In this document: positions 1-6,464 of the stretch, one piece after another | Position numbering within the stretch: the stretch's first letter is position 1 | Layout: each line of letters starts with the position of its first letter | Source of the DNA: Pseudomonadota bacterium | GTDB taxonomy: Bacteria; Pseudomonadota; Alphaproteobacteria; Ferrovibrionales; Ferrovibrionaceae | Reading direction: 5' to 3' | DNA length: 26,256 nucleotides | NCBI GenBank assembly: GCA_023434425.1 | Contig: JAEYSS010000213.1 | Location: forward strand, 1-26,256 | Program-made: the position numbers and the translations under genes | The notes under the pieces: generated by a model | What the model was told of the DNA's origin: nothing | What the model saw: only the letters and a program-made list of their open reading frames with translations | Databases searched by the model: none

Positions 1-553
1 CGATATTGAAGCCGCGCTGACGGCGCGGATCGCGCAACAGTCGCTGGGCCGTCGCCCCGAAGGCGAGCCAGACAAACCCGCTGGGGCAGGCGGCGCTCAC
101 GAAAACCAGCGTGAAGACCACGGCGCGCAGCAAGGCAGACTCGGTCTGATCCGGCAGATAGGTGGCGACCGCCCCGGCCGAGATCAGCCAGGCTTTCGGA
201 TTGACCCATTGCAGCAAAGCCGCGCCGAGGAAGCCGGTCGGGCGCGGCGCGACTGTATTGCTCTCGCCGACCGGCGCAAAGGCGATCTTCCAGGCGAGCC
301 AGAGCAGGAAGGCAGCCCCAAGCCAGCGCACGACCTGCATGATCTGCGGATGCTGCAGCACCAGCGCACCGAAGCCATACGCGGCCAGGAACATCATCGA
401 TCCCATGCCGGCACCGATGCCGAACAGGCAGGGCAGGCCGCGCAGCAGACCGACCTGCAGGCCGGTGGCGGTCAGCAGCACATTGCTCGGTCCCGGCGTG
501 ATGGCGGCGACCAGCGCGAAGACGAAGAAGGCGGCGGCCTGCTCCAGTGTCAT
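1..553 (-). CDS. LysE family amino-acid exporter (partial, C-terminus missing)
   Basis: The reverse strand reads open from an ATG at 553 to the window edge, giving 184 codons. The protein starts MTLEQAAAFFVFALVAAITP and is strongly hydrophobic, with several membrane spans. The LysE/RhtB hallmark ITPGPSNV lies near residues 18-25 at the end of the first span. A second family motif, QWVNPKAWL, lies near residue 125 at the start of the second half. Family members are about 200-210 residues, so only the last 20 or so are missing. Known members export amino acids or their analogues across the inner membrane, and the substrate cannot be told from sequence. The gene is on the same strand as pheA but 164 bases downstream of it, with a palindromic repeat between, so it probably has its own promoter. 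Confidence 0.88.
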   Translation of the reverse strand, partial: MTLEQAAAFFVFALVAAITPGPSNVLLTATGLQVGLLRGLPCLFGIGAGMGSMMFLAAYGFGALVLQHPQIMQVVRWLGAAFLLWLAWKIAFAPVGESNTVAPRPTGFLGAALLQWVNPKAWLISAGAVATYLPDQTESALLRAVVFTLVFVSAACPSGFVWLAFGATAQRLLRDPRRQRGFNI

Positions 554-614
554 GGTGCCATTACGGCAGGTGGGCGGGCGCGAGTCTGGAAGGTTTGTGC
601 AAACCCGGGGTCAC

Positions 615-702
615 GTCATCCTCGGGCTCAAAAAACGTTACTTGGCCGAGGATCTTTCGCAGTTCTGCCCGAGATGCCCGGGTCAAGCCCGGGCATGACG
701 AC
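615..702. repeat. Palindromic intergenic repeat, CCCGGGC type
   Basis: A perfect palindrome occupies 674-696, with arms ATGCCCGGG and CCCGGGCAT around the loop TCAAG, followed by GACGAC. A degenerate sister unit, GTCATCCTCGGGCTC at 615-629 with CCGAGGATC at 646-654, lies upstream in mirrored orientation. The same unit recurs near 9433 and 13127. It fills much of the gap between pheA and the LysE-type gene. Functionally it may act as a REP-like element or as a weak transcription barrier, which is an inference. Confidence 0.75.
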
Positions 703-717
703 AAGCTGGTGCGCGCC

Positions 718-1593
718 TTAATCCGCCGACCTGAAGGGATGCGGGTTGAACACCCCCAGCACCTTCAGCGAGCGGCTGAAATATTCCAGTTCCTGCAGCG
801 CCAGATCGACGTTGCGATGCGCCGGATGGCCTTCGATCTCGGCGTAGAATTCCGCCACCTTGAACCCGTCGGTGAGATAGCTTTCCAGCTTCACGACGTT
901 CACGCCGTTGGTGGCGAAGCCGCCGAGCGCCTTGTACAGCGCGGCCGGCACGCTGCGCACCTTGAACATGATCGCCGTCATGCAGGCGGCACTGTTCGGA
1001 TCGGGGTCGCGGCGCTGGCGCTCCAGCTTGATGAAACGCGTGGTGTTGGTGTGGTTGTCCTCGATATCGGCGCGCAGGATCTGCAGGCCGTAGAGTTCGC
1101 CCGCAATGCTGGACGCAATCGCCGCCTCTTCCGGATTGTTGCGCTCGGCCACGTCCTTGGCCGAGCCGGCGGTGTCGCTGGCGACAATCGCCTCAAGTCC
1201 CATTTCCTTGGTCACCTTGCGGCACTGCGACAGGCCCTGCACATGGCTGTAAACCCGCTTCACCGTCTTCAGGCTGGCCGATTTCGGCGCCAGCAACTGG
1301 TGCCGCACGCGCAGAAAATGCTCCGCCGTGATGAACAGGCCGCCTTCCGGCAGCAAGTGGTGAATATCGGCAACGCGGCCGGCGGTGGAATTCTCGATCG
1401 GAATCAGGCCGCAGGCCGCGCGGCCTTCGCGCACGGCGGCGAAGGCATCCTCAAAGCTCGGACAGGGCAGTGCCACCATGTCGGGCAGCGCCTCGCGGCA
1501 GGCCAGATGCGAATAGGCGCCCGGCGCACCCTGAAAAGCCACGACCTTCGCGGGGTCGGTGACATCCGTGGCGATGGTGGCGACAGGCGACAT
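718..1593 (-). CDS. pheA: Prephenate dehydratase (monofunctional, with ACT domain)
   Basis: This 291-residue cytoplasmic enzyme decarboxylates and dehydrates prephenate to phenylpyruvate, the committed step to phenylalanine. The catalytic domain covers about residues 17-190. It opens with VVAFQGAPGAYSHLA and contains GLIPIENSTAGRV near 62-74, SHVQGLSQC at 116-124 and the catalytic NTTRF motif at 183-187. The C-terminal ACT domain, about 208-283, binds phenylalanine for feedback inhibition; NGVNVVKLESYL near 229-240 matches its effector site. There is no chorismate mutase domain, as is usual for alphaproteobacterial forms. The start ATG at 1593 leaves a normal short leader before the domain. 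The gene follows kdsB by 38 bases on the same strand and is probably cotranscribed with it. Confidence 0.96.
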   Translation of the reverse strand: MSPVATIATDVTDPAKVVAFQGAPGAYSHLACREALPDMVALPCPSFEDAFAAVREGRAACGLIPIENSTAGRVADIHHLLPEGGLFITAEHFLRVRHQLLAPKSASLKTVKRVYSHVQGLSQCRKVTKEMGLEAIVASDTAGSAKDVAERNNPEEAAIASSIAGELYGLQILRADIEDNHTNTTRFIKLERQRRDPDPNSAACMTAIMFKVRSVPAALYKALGGFATNGVNVVKLESYLTDGFKVAEFYAEIEGHPAHRNVDLALQELEYFSRSLKVLGVFNPHPFRSAD

Positions 1594-1631
1594 GGCGTGA
1601 CTCGTTCGTTTTCTGGCTTGTTGGGCTGAGA

Positions 1632-2396
1632 TTATCTGGGCTGCATGACGGCGCGGATGCGCGCGAGATCGGCCGGAGTATCGACACCGAGCGGAAGCGT
1701 GTCAACGACGGCTGCCGCGATGCTCATGCCGTTTTCCAGTGCGCGCAACTGCTCCAGGCTCTCGCGCTGTTCCAGCGGCGACGGCTTGAGCGACACGAAA
1801 CGCTCCAGCGCAGCCCGGCGATAGGCATAGATGCCGATATGATGCCACAGCGGCCCCTCGCCGCCCGGCACCGGCCGGCGGCTGAAATAGAGCGCGCGGC
1901 CGACAGTCCGGCCGGGCGCGAGGCTGAGTACCGCCTTCACCACATTGCGGTCGTCCACCTCGTGCTGGTCCACGATGGGCGTAGCCAGCGTGGCGATGTC
2001 GATGGCCGGATCGGCCAGCGGCGTGAGGGCCGCGGCGATCACCTTCGGATCGATGGCCGGCAAATCGCCCTGCAGGTTGATCACGGCGTCATGCCGGCCC
2101 TGCGGGTCGAGTTTCTGCAGCGCCTCGAAAATGCGGTCGGAGCCCGAGGGATGCGCCGGGTCGGTCAGCACGGCTTCGCCGCCCGCCGCCGTCACCGCGT
2201 CCGCAATCGCGGCATCGCCGCAGGCCACCGCCACGCGGGCGAATCCGGCCTCCTCGGCACGGCGCAGGCACTGCACGATCATCGGCTGGCCATGGATGTC
2301 GGCCAGCGGCTTGTCCGGCAGCCGCGTGGAAGCGAGCCGCGACGGGATCAGCACAATCGGGTTTTTCGGGGTTGCATTCGCAGTCGCGGAGGTCAT
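1632..2396 (-). CDS. kdsB: 3-deoxy-manno-octulosonate cytidylyltransferase (CMP-KDO synthetase)
   Basis: KdsB activates KDO with CTP to give CMP-KDO for the inner core of lipopolysaccharide, so the organism makes a Gram-negative outer membrane. From the ATG at 2396 the product is 254 residues, the usual family length. The frame stays open upstream to 2471, but the extra 25 residues are not typical, so the inner ATG is preferred. The nucleotide-binding signature PSRLASTRLPDKPLADI lies at about 18-34, followed by GQPMIVQ and the metal-site segment NLQGDLP. Typical late motifs IGIYAYRR and LEQLRALENG are present near the C-terminus. It is the first gene of a kdsB-pheA unit divergent from the cytochrome c gene, an arrangement seen in many alphaproteobacteria. 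Confidence 0.95.
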   Translation of the reverse strand: MTSATANATPKNPIVLIPSRLASTRLPDKPLADIHGQPMIVQCLRRAEEAGFARVAVACGDAAIADAVTAAGGEAVLTDPAHPSGSDRIFEALQKLDPQGRHDAVINLQGDLPAIDPKVIAAALTPLADPAIDIATLATPIVDQHEVDDRNVVKAVLSLAPGRTVGRALYFSRRPVPGGEGPLWHHIGIYAYRRAALERFVSLKPSPLEQRESLEQLRALENGMSIAAAVVDTLPLGVDTPADLARIRAVMQPR

Positions 2397-2614
2397 CGGG
2401 TTAGGCCTTGAAATAGCAGCGAGATCGGAGCGGCGGACGGAACCGGGCCGGCAGCCCTGCCGGTGCGGCACTTCGCCGCAGCCGGAGCGCCCGCAGGCCC
2501 AACTGGTGCGGATATATACGGGTTGCGAACGGGTCGGGGAAGCCGGTAATCTCCCGGCGATTTTCCAGCCGTTTCACGGCCCTACCAGCCTGCCGCTCCC
2601 GGGAGTCCGACCCA
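2397..2614. promoter_or_regulatory. Divergent intergenic region between kdsB and the cytochrome c gene
   Basis: These 218 bases must carry promoters for both directions. On the plus strand, TTGCGA at 2523-2528 and GGTAAT at 2545-2550 are spaced 16 bases apart and resemble a weak sigma-70 promoter, which would give a leader of about 58 bases for the cytochrome gene. The AT-rich ATATATA at 2512-2518 stands out in this GC-rich gap and could be the -10 region of the kdsB promoter on the minus strand, but no good -35 box was found. GGGAG at 2601-2605 is the likely ribosome-binding site of the cytochrome gene. The promoter calls are pattern matches only. Confidence 0.35.
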
Positions 2615-3157
2615 ATGAACAGTTTCGAGCTCAACAAGATCGCCGGTGCAGTTCTGTTCTGCCTGCTGATCATCATGGGCGTCAGCCAGGTCGGCAACAT
2701 GCTGATCGCGCCCAAGAAGCTCGCCGAGAACGCCTTCAAGATCGAAGTGGCGGAAGAGGCCCCGGCCGCCGGCGCCACCGCCAAGGTCGAAGAGCAGGAT
2801 CCGCCGGTCGCCACCGTGCTGGCCTCGGCCAACGCCGATGCCGGCAAGAAGGCATTCGGCAAATGCGCCGCCTGCCACAGCGTGGACAAGGGCGGTCCGG
2901 CCAAGGTCGGCCCGAACCTCTATGACATCGTGATGGCGCCGAAGGGCCACATGGCCGGCTTCGCCTATTCCGACGGCCTAAAGAAGACCGGCGGCGAATG
3001 GACCTATGACAGCCTCTACGCCTTCCTGAAGAACCCGAAGGCCTATGCCCCGGGCACCAAGATGGCCTATGCCGGTTCGAAGAGCGCCAAGGAGCGCGGC
3101 GACCTGATCGCCTATCTGCGCTCGCTGTCGGACAGCCCGAAGCCGCTGCCGAATTGA
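2615..3157 (+). CDS. Membrane-anchored c-type cytochrome (CycM-like)
   Basis: The 180-residue product has an uncleaved N-terminal anchor at about residues 9-31 (KIAGAVLFCLLIIMGVSQVG). An Ala/Glu-rich linker of about 45 residues follows, then a class I cytochrome c domain. The single haem-binding motif is C84-A-A-C87-H88. The distal ligand is probably M150 in PGTKMAYAG. This build matches the CycM/cytochrome c-552 type that carries electrons from the bc1 complex to terminal oxidases on the periplasmic face of the inner membrane; the exact partner is inferred. The ATG at 2615 has GGGAG nine bases upstream. The gene appears monocistronic because a strong hairpin and T-run begin 17 bases after its stop codon. 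Confidence 0.93.
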   Translation: MNSFELNKIAGAVLFCLLIIMGVSQVGNMLIAPKKLAENAFKIEVAEEAPAAGATAKVEEQDPPVATVLASANADAGKKAFGKCAACHSVDKGGPAKVGPNLYDIVMAPKGHMAGFAYSDGLKKTGGEWTYDSLYAFLKNPKAYAPGTKMAYAGSKSAKERGDLIAYLRSLSDSPKPLPN

Positions 3158-3173
3158 TCCGGCATTCCGCTTT

Positions 3174-3215
3174 AAAGGGCCGGGATCTGTCATGACCGAC
3201 ATCCCGGCCCTTTTT
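3174..3215 (+). terminator. Intrinsic terminator overlapping the hisN start codon
   Basis: The arm AAAGGGCCGGGAT (3174-3186) pairs perfectly over 13 bases with ATCCCGGCCCTTT (3201-3213), around a 14-base loop, and is followed directly by more T (TTTTT at 3211-3215). This is the textbook form of a rho-independent terminator and lies just after the cytochrome c stop codon. The hisN ATG (3192-3194) sits in the loop, and both candidate ribosome-binding stretches, AAAGGG and GGGA, sit in the 5' arm. The element could therefore end the cytochrome transcript and also mask hisN translation. Termination itself is inferred from structure. Confidence 0.8.
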
Positions 3216-3992
3216 GCATCCAAAAGCGACGAACTGGTGGCCTTTGCCCACCATCTGAGCGATCTGGCCCGCGCCGAGATTCGGCCCCTCTTCCGCACCG
3301 GGTTCGACGTGATCAGCAAGGCCGATGCCTCGCCTGTCACCCTTGCCGATCGCAACGCCGAAGCCGCCATGCGCAAGGCCATCGAAGCGCGGTATCCCGA
3401 TCACGGCATTTTCGGCGAGGAATTCGGCCAGCTGCGCGACGAGTCGCCGTGGCGTTGGATCCTCGACCCCATCGACGGCACCAAGAGTTTCGTCTCCGGT
3501 CTGCCGATCTTCGGCACGCTGATCGCGCTGACCTTCGAGAACCGCCCGGTGCTGGGTGTGATCGACCAGCCGATCATGGCCGACCGCTGGATCGGCGCGG
3601 CCGGCCGGCCGACCGAATTCAACGGCAAGCCGGCCCGCACCAATGCGCAGCGCGACCTGCCTGACGCCGTGCTGATGACGACCTACGTGGACAGTTTCAG
3701 CGAGGCCGAGCTGGCCGCGTTCACGAAATTGCGAAAGGCCTGTCGCATCAATCGTATGTCCGGCGACTGCATTGCCTATGCTATGCTGACCTCGGGTTTC
3801 GCCGACATCGCGATGGATGGCCGGATGCAGCCTTACGATTATGCCGCGCTCACGCCGATTGTGGCCGGTGCCGGCGGAGTGATCACCGACTGGGAAGGCC
3901 AGCCGCTGGATATGCGCGGCCGCTCCCGCGTTCTGGCTGCGGCAAATCCGGCGCTGCACCAGGCGGCCATGGAATACCTGTCCGGAGTGTGA
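3192..3992 (+). CDS. hisN: Histidinol-phosphatase, inositol monophosphatase family
   Basis: The 266-residue product belongs to the Mg-dependent inositol monophosphatase superfamily. It is closest in motif pattern to the HisN branch, which removes phosphate from L-histidinol phosphate in histidine synthesis. Metal-site motifs are GEE (75-77), DPIDGT (92-97) and PYDYAALTPIVAGAGG (214-229, with D216). The phrase DPIDGTKSFVSGLP and the final GGVITDWEG are typical of HisN. The ATG at 3192 gives the usual length, but it lies inside the loop of a terminator-like hairpin; a GTG at 3237 is a less likely alternative start. The stop codon is 19 bases before the first YejA-like gene, so hisN probably heads the transport operon. 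An inositol-1-phosphatase role cannot be excluded. Confidence 0.85.
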   Translation: MTDIPALFASKSDELVAFAHHLSDLARAEIRPLFRTGFDVISKADASPVTLADRNAEAAMRKAIEARYPDHGIFGEEFGQLRDESPWRWILDPIDGTKSFVSGLPIFGTLIALTFENRPVLGVIDQPIMADRWIGAAGRPTEFNGKPARTNAQRDLPDAVLMTTYVDSFSEAELAAFTKLRKACRINRMSGDCIAYAMLTSGFADIAMDGRMQPYDYAALTPIVAGAGGVITDWEGQPLDMRGRSRVLAAANPALHQAAMEYLSGV

Positions 3993-4011
3993 CGCCGACT
4001 GGAGCAAACTG

Positions 4012-5838
4012 ATGCGATCCGTACTGCTGCCCGCCGCCATTCTCGCGCTCGCACTGTCCGCACCGTTTCACGTCCAGGCTCAATCCCCCAAGACCAGCCA
4101 CGCGCTCACCTTGGGCGATGCACCGAAATATCCGGCCGGCTTTACCCATCTCGACTATGTCAATGTGAACGCGCCCAAGGGCGGCGAAATCAGGATGTCG
4201 CATCCCGGCGGCTTCGACAGCCTCAATCCCTTCATTCCGAAAGGCGATGCCGCGCCGGGCATTGGGTTAATCTTCGAAACCCTGATGGCCTCACCGCCGG
4301 ATGACGACCTGTCGGAATACGGCCTGATCGCCGAAACGGTGGAAGTGCCCGACGACCTCAGCTGGATCGTCTTCAACCTGCGCGCCGAGGCGAAATGGGC
4401 CAACGGCAAGCCGATCACCGCCGAGGATGTCGCCTGGAGCTTCGAACAGATCAAGCTGAACGGCGAGCCGATGCTGCAGCATTATTATGCCAACGTTCAG
4501 AAAGCCGAAGTCTTGTCGCCGCGCAAGGTGAAGTTCCACTTCATCGGGCCGAAGAACCGAGAACTGCCGCAGATCATCGGCCAGTTGCCGGTGCTGCAGA
4601 AAGCCGACTGGGAAAAGCGCGGCTTCGACAAGGTGACGCTGGAGAAATGGGAGGGCTCGGGCCCCTATCGCATCGACAGCGTCGAGCCCAACCGCACCAT
4701 TATCTATACGCGCCGCAACGACTGGTGGGGCAAGGATCTGCCGATCAACAAGGGCCGCTACAATTTCGACCGCATCCGTTACGACGTCTATCGCGACCAG
4801 ACGGTGGCGCGCGAAGCCTTCAAATCCGGCCAGTATGATTTCCGTGGCGAGAACAGTGCGCGCGAATGGGCCATCTTCTACGACTTCCCCGCCATGGCGC
4901 AGGGCCTGGCCAAGAAGCAGGAATTCAAACATGAACGCCCGGGCGGCATTAGCGGCTTTATCTTCAATACCCGCCGCGACAAATTCCAGGATGCGCGCGT
5001 GCGCAAGGCGCTGGCGCTGGCCTGGGATTTCGAGTGGTACAACAAGAATATGGCCTATGGCGCCTATTATCACCCGAGCAGCTATTTCGATAATTCCGAA
5101 TTCGCCGCGCGGAGTGAGCCTTCGGCCGAGGAACTGAAATTGCTGGAGCCGCTGCGCGACAAGCTGCCGAAGGAAGTCTTCGGTCCGGCCTGGAAGGCGC
5201 CGTCATCGGACGGGTCGGGCCAGGATCGCAAGAATCTGCGTGAGGCGACCAAGCTGCTGAAAGAGGCCGGCTGGGAGGTGAAGAACGGCAAACTGGTGAA
5301 TGCCAGGGGCGAGCCCTTCGTGCTCGAACTGCTGCTGCGCGATGCGCTCTTTGAACGTATGGGCGGCCCATGGGCACAGGCGTTGCAACGTCTGGGCATC
5401 ACGCTGACCATGCGCACGGTCGACAGCGCGCAGTATGTCAACCGCATCCGCAGCTTCGATTTCGATGTGATCTATTCCGGCTGGGGCCAGTCAAATTCAC
5501 CGGGCAACGAGCAGCGCAGCTATTTCCATTCGACCGCCGCCGACAATCCCGGCGGTCGCAATTATGCCGGCATCAGGAATCCGGCGGTCGACGCACTGGT
5601 CGAGGCCGTGATCGCCGCGCCCTCGCGCGCCGCCCTGATCCCGGCGGTGCGCGCGCTCGACCGCGCGCTGACCTGGAACTGGTATATCGCGCCGACGCTG
5701 GGCCACAATGCCGACCGCATCGCCTACTGGGACAAGTTCGGCATGCCCGAGAAAAACCCCAAGAACGGCGTGGACTTCATGTCCTGGTGGATCGATCCCG
5801 CCAAGGCCGCCAAACTTTCCAGCAGCAAGCCCCAGTAA
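4012..5838 (+). CDS. yejA: YejA-like ABC transporter substrate-binding protein (first paralog)
   Basis: This 608-residue periplasmic protein belongs to the family 5 solute-binding proteins (SBP_bac_5), which capture oligopeptides for ABC import. An N-terminal signal peptide, MRSVLLPAAILALALSAP onward, probably ends at VQA-Q near residue 24. YejA-type landmarks include HLDYVNVNAPKGGEI near residue 46, GSGPYRI, the DWWGKDLPINKGRYNFD stretch, VRKALALAWDFEW and the C-terminal FMSWWIDPAKAAKL. Length matches E. coli YejA (about 604). The ATG has GGAG eight bases upstream. A second paralog lies one gene downstream, and both probably feed the single YejBEF translocator. Substrate preference is unknown. 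Confidence 0.92.
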   Translation: MRSVLLPAAILALALSAPFHVQAQSPKTSHALTLGDAPKYPAGFTHLDYVNVNAPKGGEIRMSHPGGFDSLNPFIPKGDAAPGIGLIFETLMASPPDDDLSEYGLIAETVEVPDDLSWIVFNLRAEAKWANGKPITAEDVAWSFEQIKLNGEPMLQHYYANVQKAEVLSPRKVKFHFIGPKNRELPQIIGQLPVLQKADWEKRGFDKVTLEKWEGSGPYRIDSVEPNRTIIYTRRNDWWGKDLPINKGRYNFDRIRYDVYRDQTVAREAFKSGQYDFRGENSAREWAIFYDFPAMAQGLAKKQEFKHERPGGISGFIFNTRRDKFQDARVRKALALAWDFEWYNKNMAYGAYYHPSSYFDNSEFAARSEPSAEELKLLEPLRDKLPKEVFGPAWKAPSSDGSGQDRKNLREATKLLKEAGWEVKNGKLVNARGEPFVLELLLRDALFERMGGPWAQALQRLGITLTMRTVDSAQYVNRIRSFDFDVIYSGWGQSNSPGNEQRSYFHSTAADNPGGRNYAGIRNPAVDALVEAVIAAPSRAALIPAVRALDRALTWNWYIAPTLGHNADRIAYWDKFGMPEKNPKNGVDFMSWWIDPAKAAKLSSSKPQ

Positions 5839-5852
5839 GAGAAGACCGCATC

Positions 5853-6464
5853 ATGACCTGGCTGAAGCCCGTTACCCTCGAAGACAGCGGCGTCGCGTTA
5901 GTCCCGCTGAGTCACGACCATCGAGAGCCGCTGGCGGAGGCCGTAAACGACGGCGAGTTGTGGAACCTGTGGTACACGCTGATCCCGAAACCCGAGGGCA
6001 TGACCGCCGAGATCGACCGCCGGCTGGGGCTACAGGAGAAGGGCTCCATGCTGCCCTTCACCGTGCTGGACAAGACGCAAGGCTCCAAACCGGTCGGCAT
6101 GACCACCTATATGAACGTGGATGCCGTCAACCGCCGTGTCGAAATCGGCTCGACCTGGTATCGCAGGAGCGTGCAGCGTTCGCCGCTGAACACACGCTGC
6201 AAGATTCTGCTGCTTGCCTATGCATTTGAAAAACTCGACTGCATTGCCGTCGAGTTCCGCACGCATTTCTTCAATCACCAGAGCCGCGAAGCAATTGCCC
6301 GCCTGGGCGCCAAGCAGGACGGCATCCTGCGCAACCACCAGCTCGGCGCCAACGGCTCGATGCGCGACACCGTCGTCTTCAGCATCCTGCCGCATGAATG
6401 GCCGGCGGTGAAAACCCACCTGCAGCACCGGCTCGATCGCCTGGTGAAGGGCCAGTCGGCGTGA
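5853..6464 (+). CDS. GNAT family N-acetyltransferase (RimJ/RimL type)
   Basis: The 203-residue cytoplasmic protein has the layout of the RimJ/RimL-like GNAT fold (Acetyltransf_3). It starts with a strand rich in V/L and P (VTLEDSGVALVPLSHDH) and has VGMTTYMNVDAVNRRVEIGS near residues 85-104. The acetyl-CoA binding half continues with WYRRSVQRSPLNTRCKILLL, and the final helix-strand pair is NHQSREAIARLGAKQDG. Such enzymes transfer acetyl from acetyl-CoA to amines, often N-terminal or free amino groups of peptides and aminoacyl compounds. It lies 14 bases after the first yejA-like gene. Its TGA stop overlaps the GTG start of the second, so translation is probably coupled. A role tied to imported peptides is an inference from position. 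Confidence 0.88.
   Translation: MTWLKPVTLEDSGVALVPLSHDHREPLAEAVNDGELWNLWYTLIPKPEGMTAEIDRRLGLQEKGSMLPFTVLDKTQGSKPVGMTTYMNVDAVNRRVEIGSTWYRRSVQRSPLNTRCKILLLAYAFEKLDCIAVEFRTHFFNHQSREAIARLGAKQDGILRNHQLGANGSMRDTVVFSILPHEWPAVKTHLQHRLDRLVKGQSA

Noticed and set aside
2736..4040. A minus-strand open frame across the cytochrome and hisN genes.
   Set aside because: It crosses two confidently identified plus-strand genes and a terminator, and has no coherent protein features.
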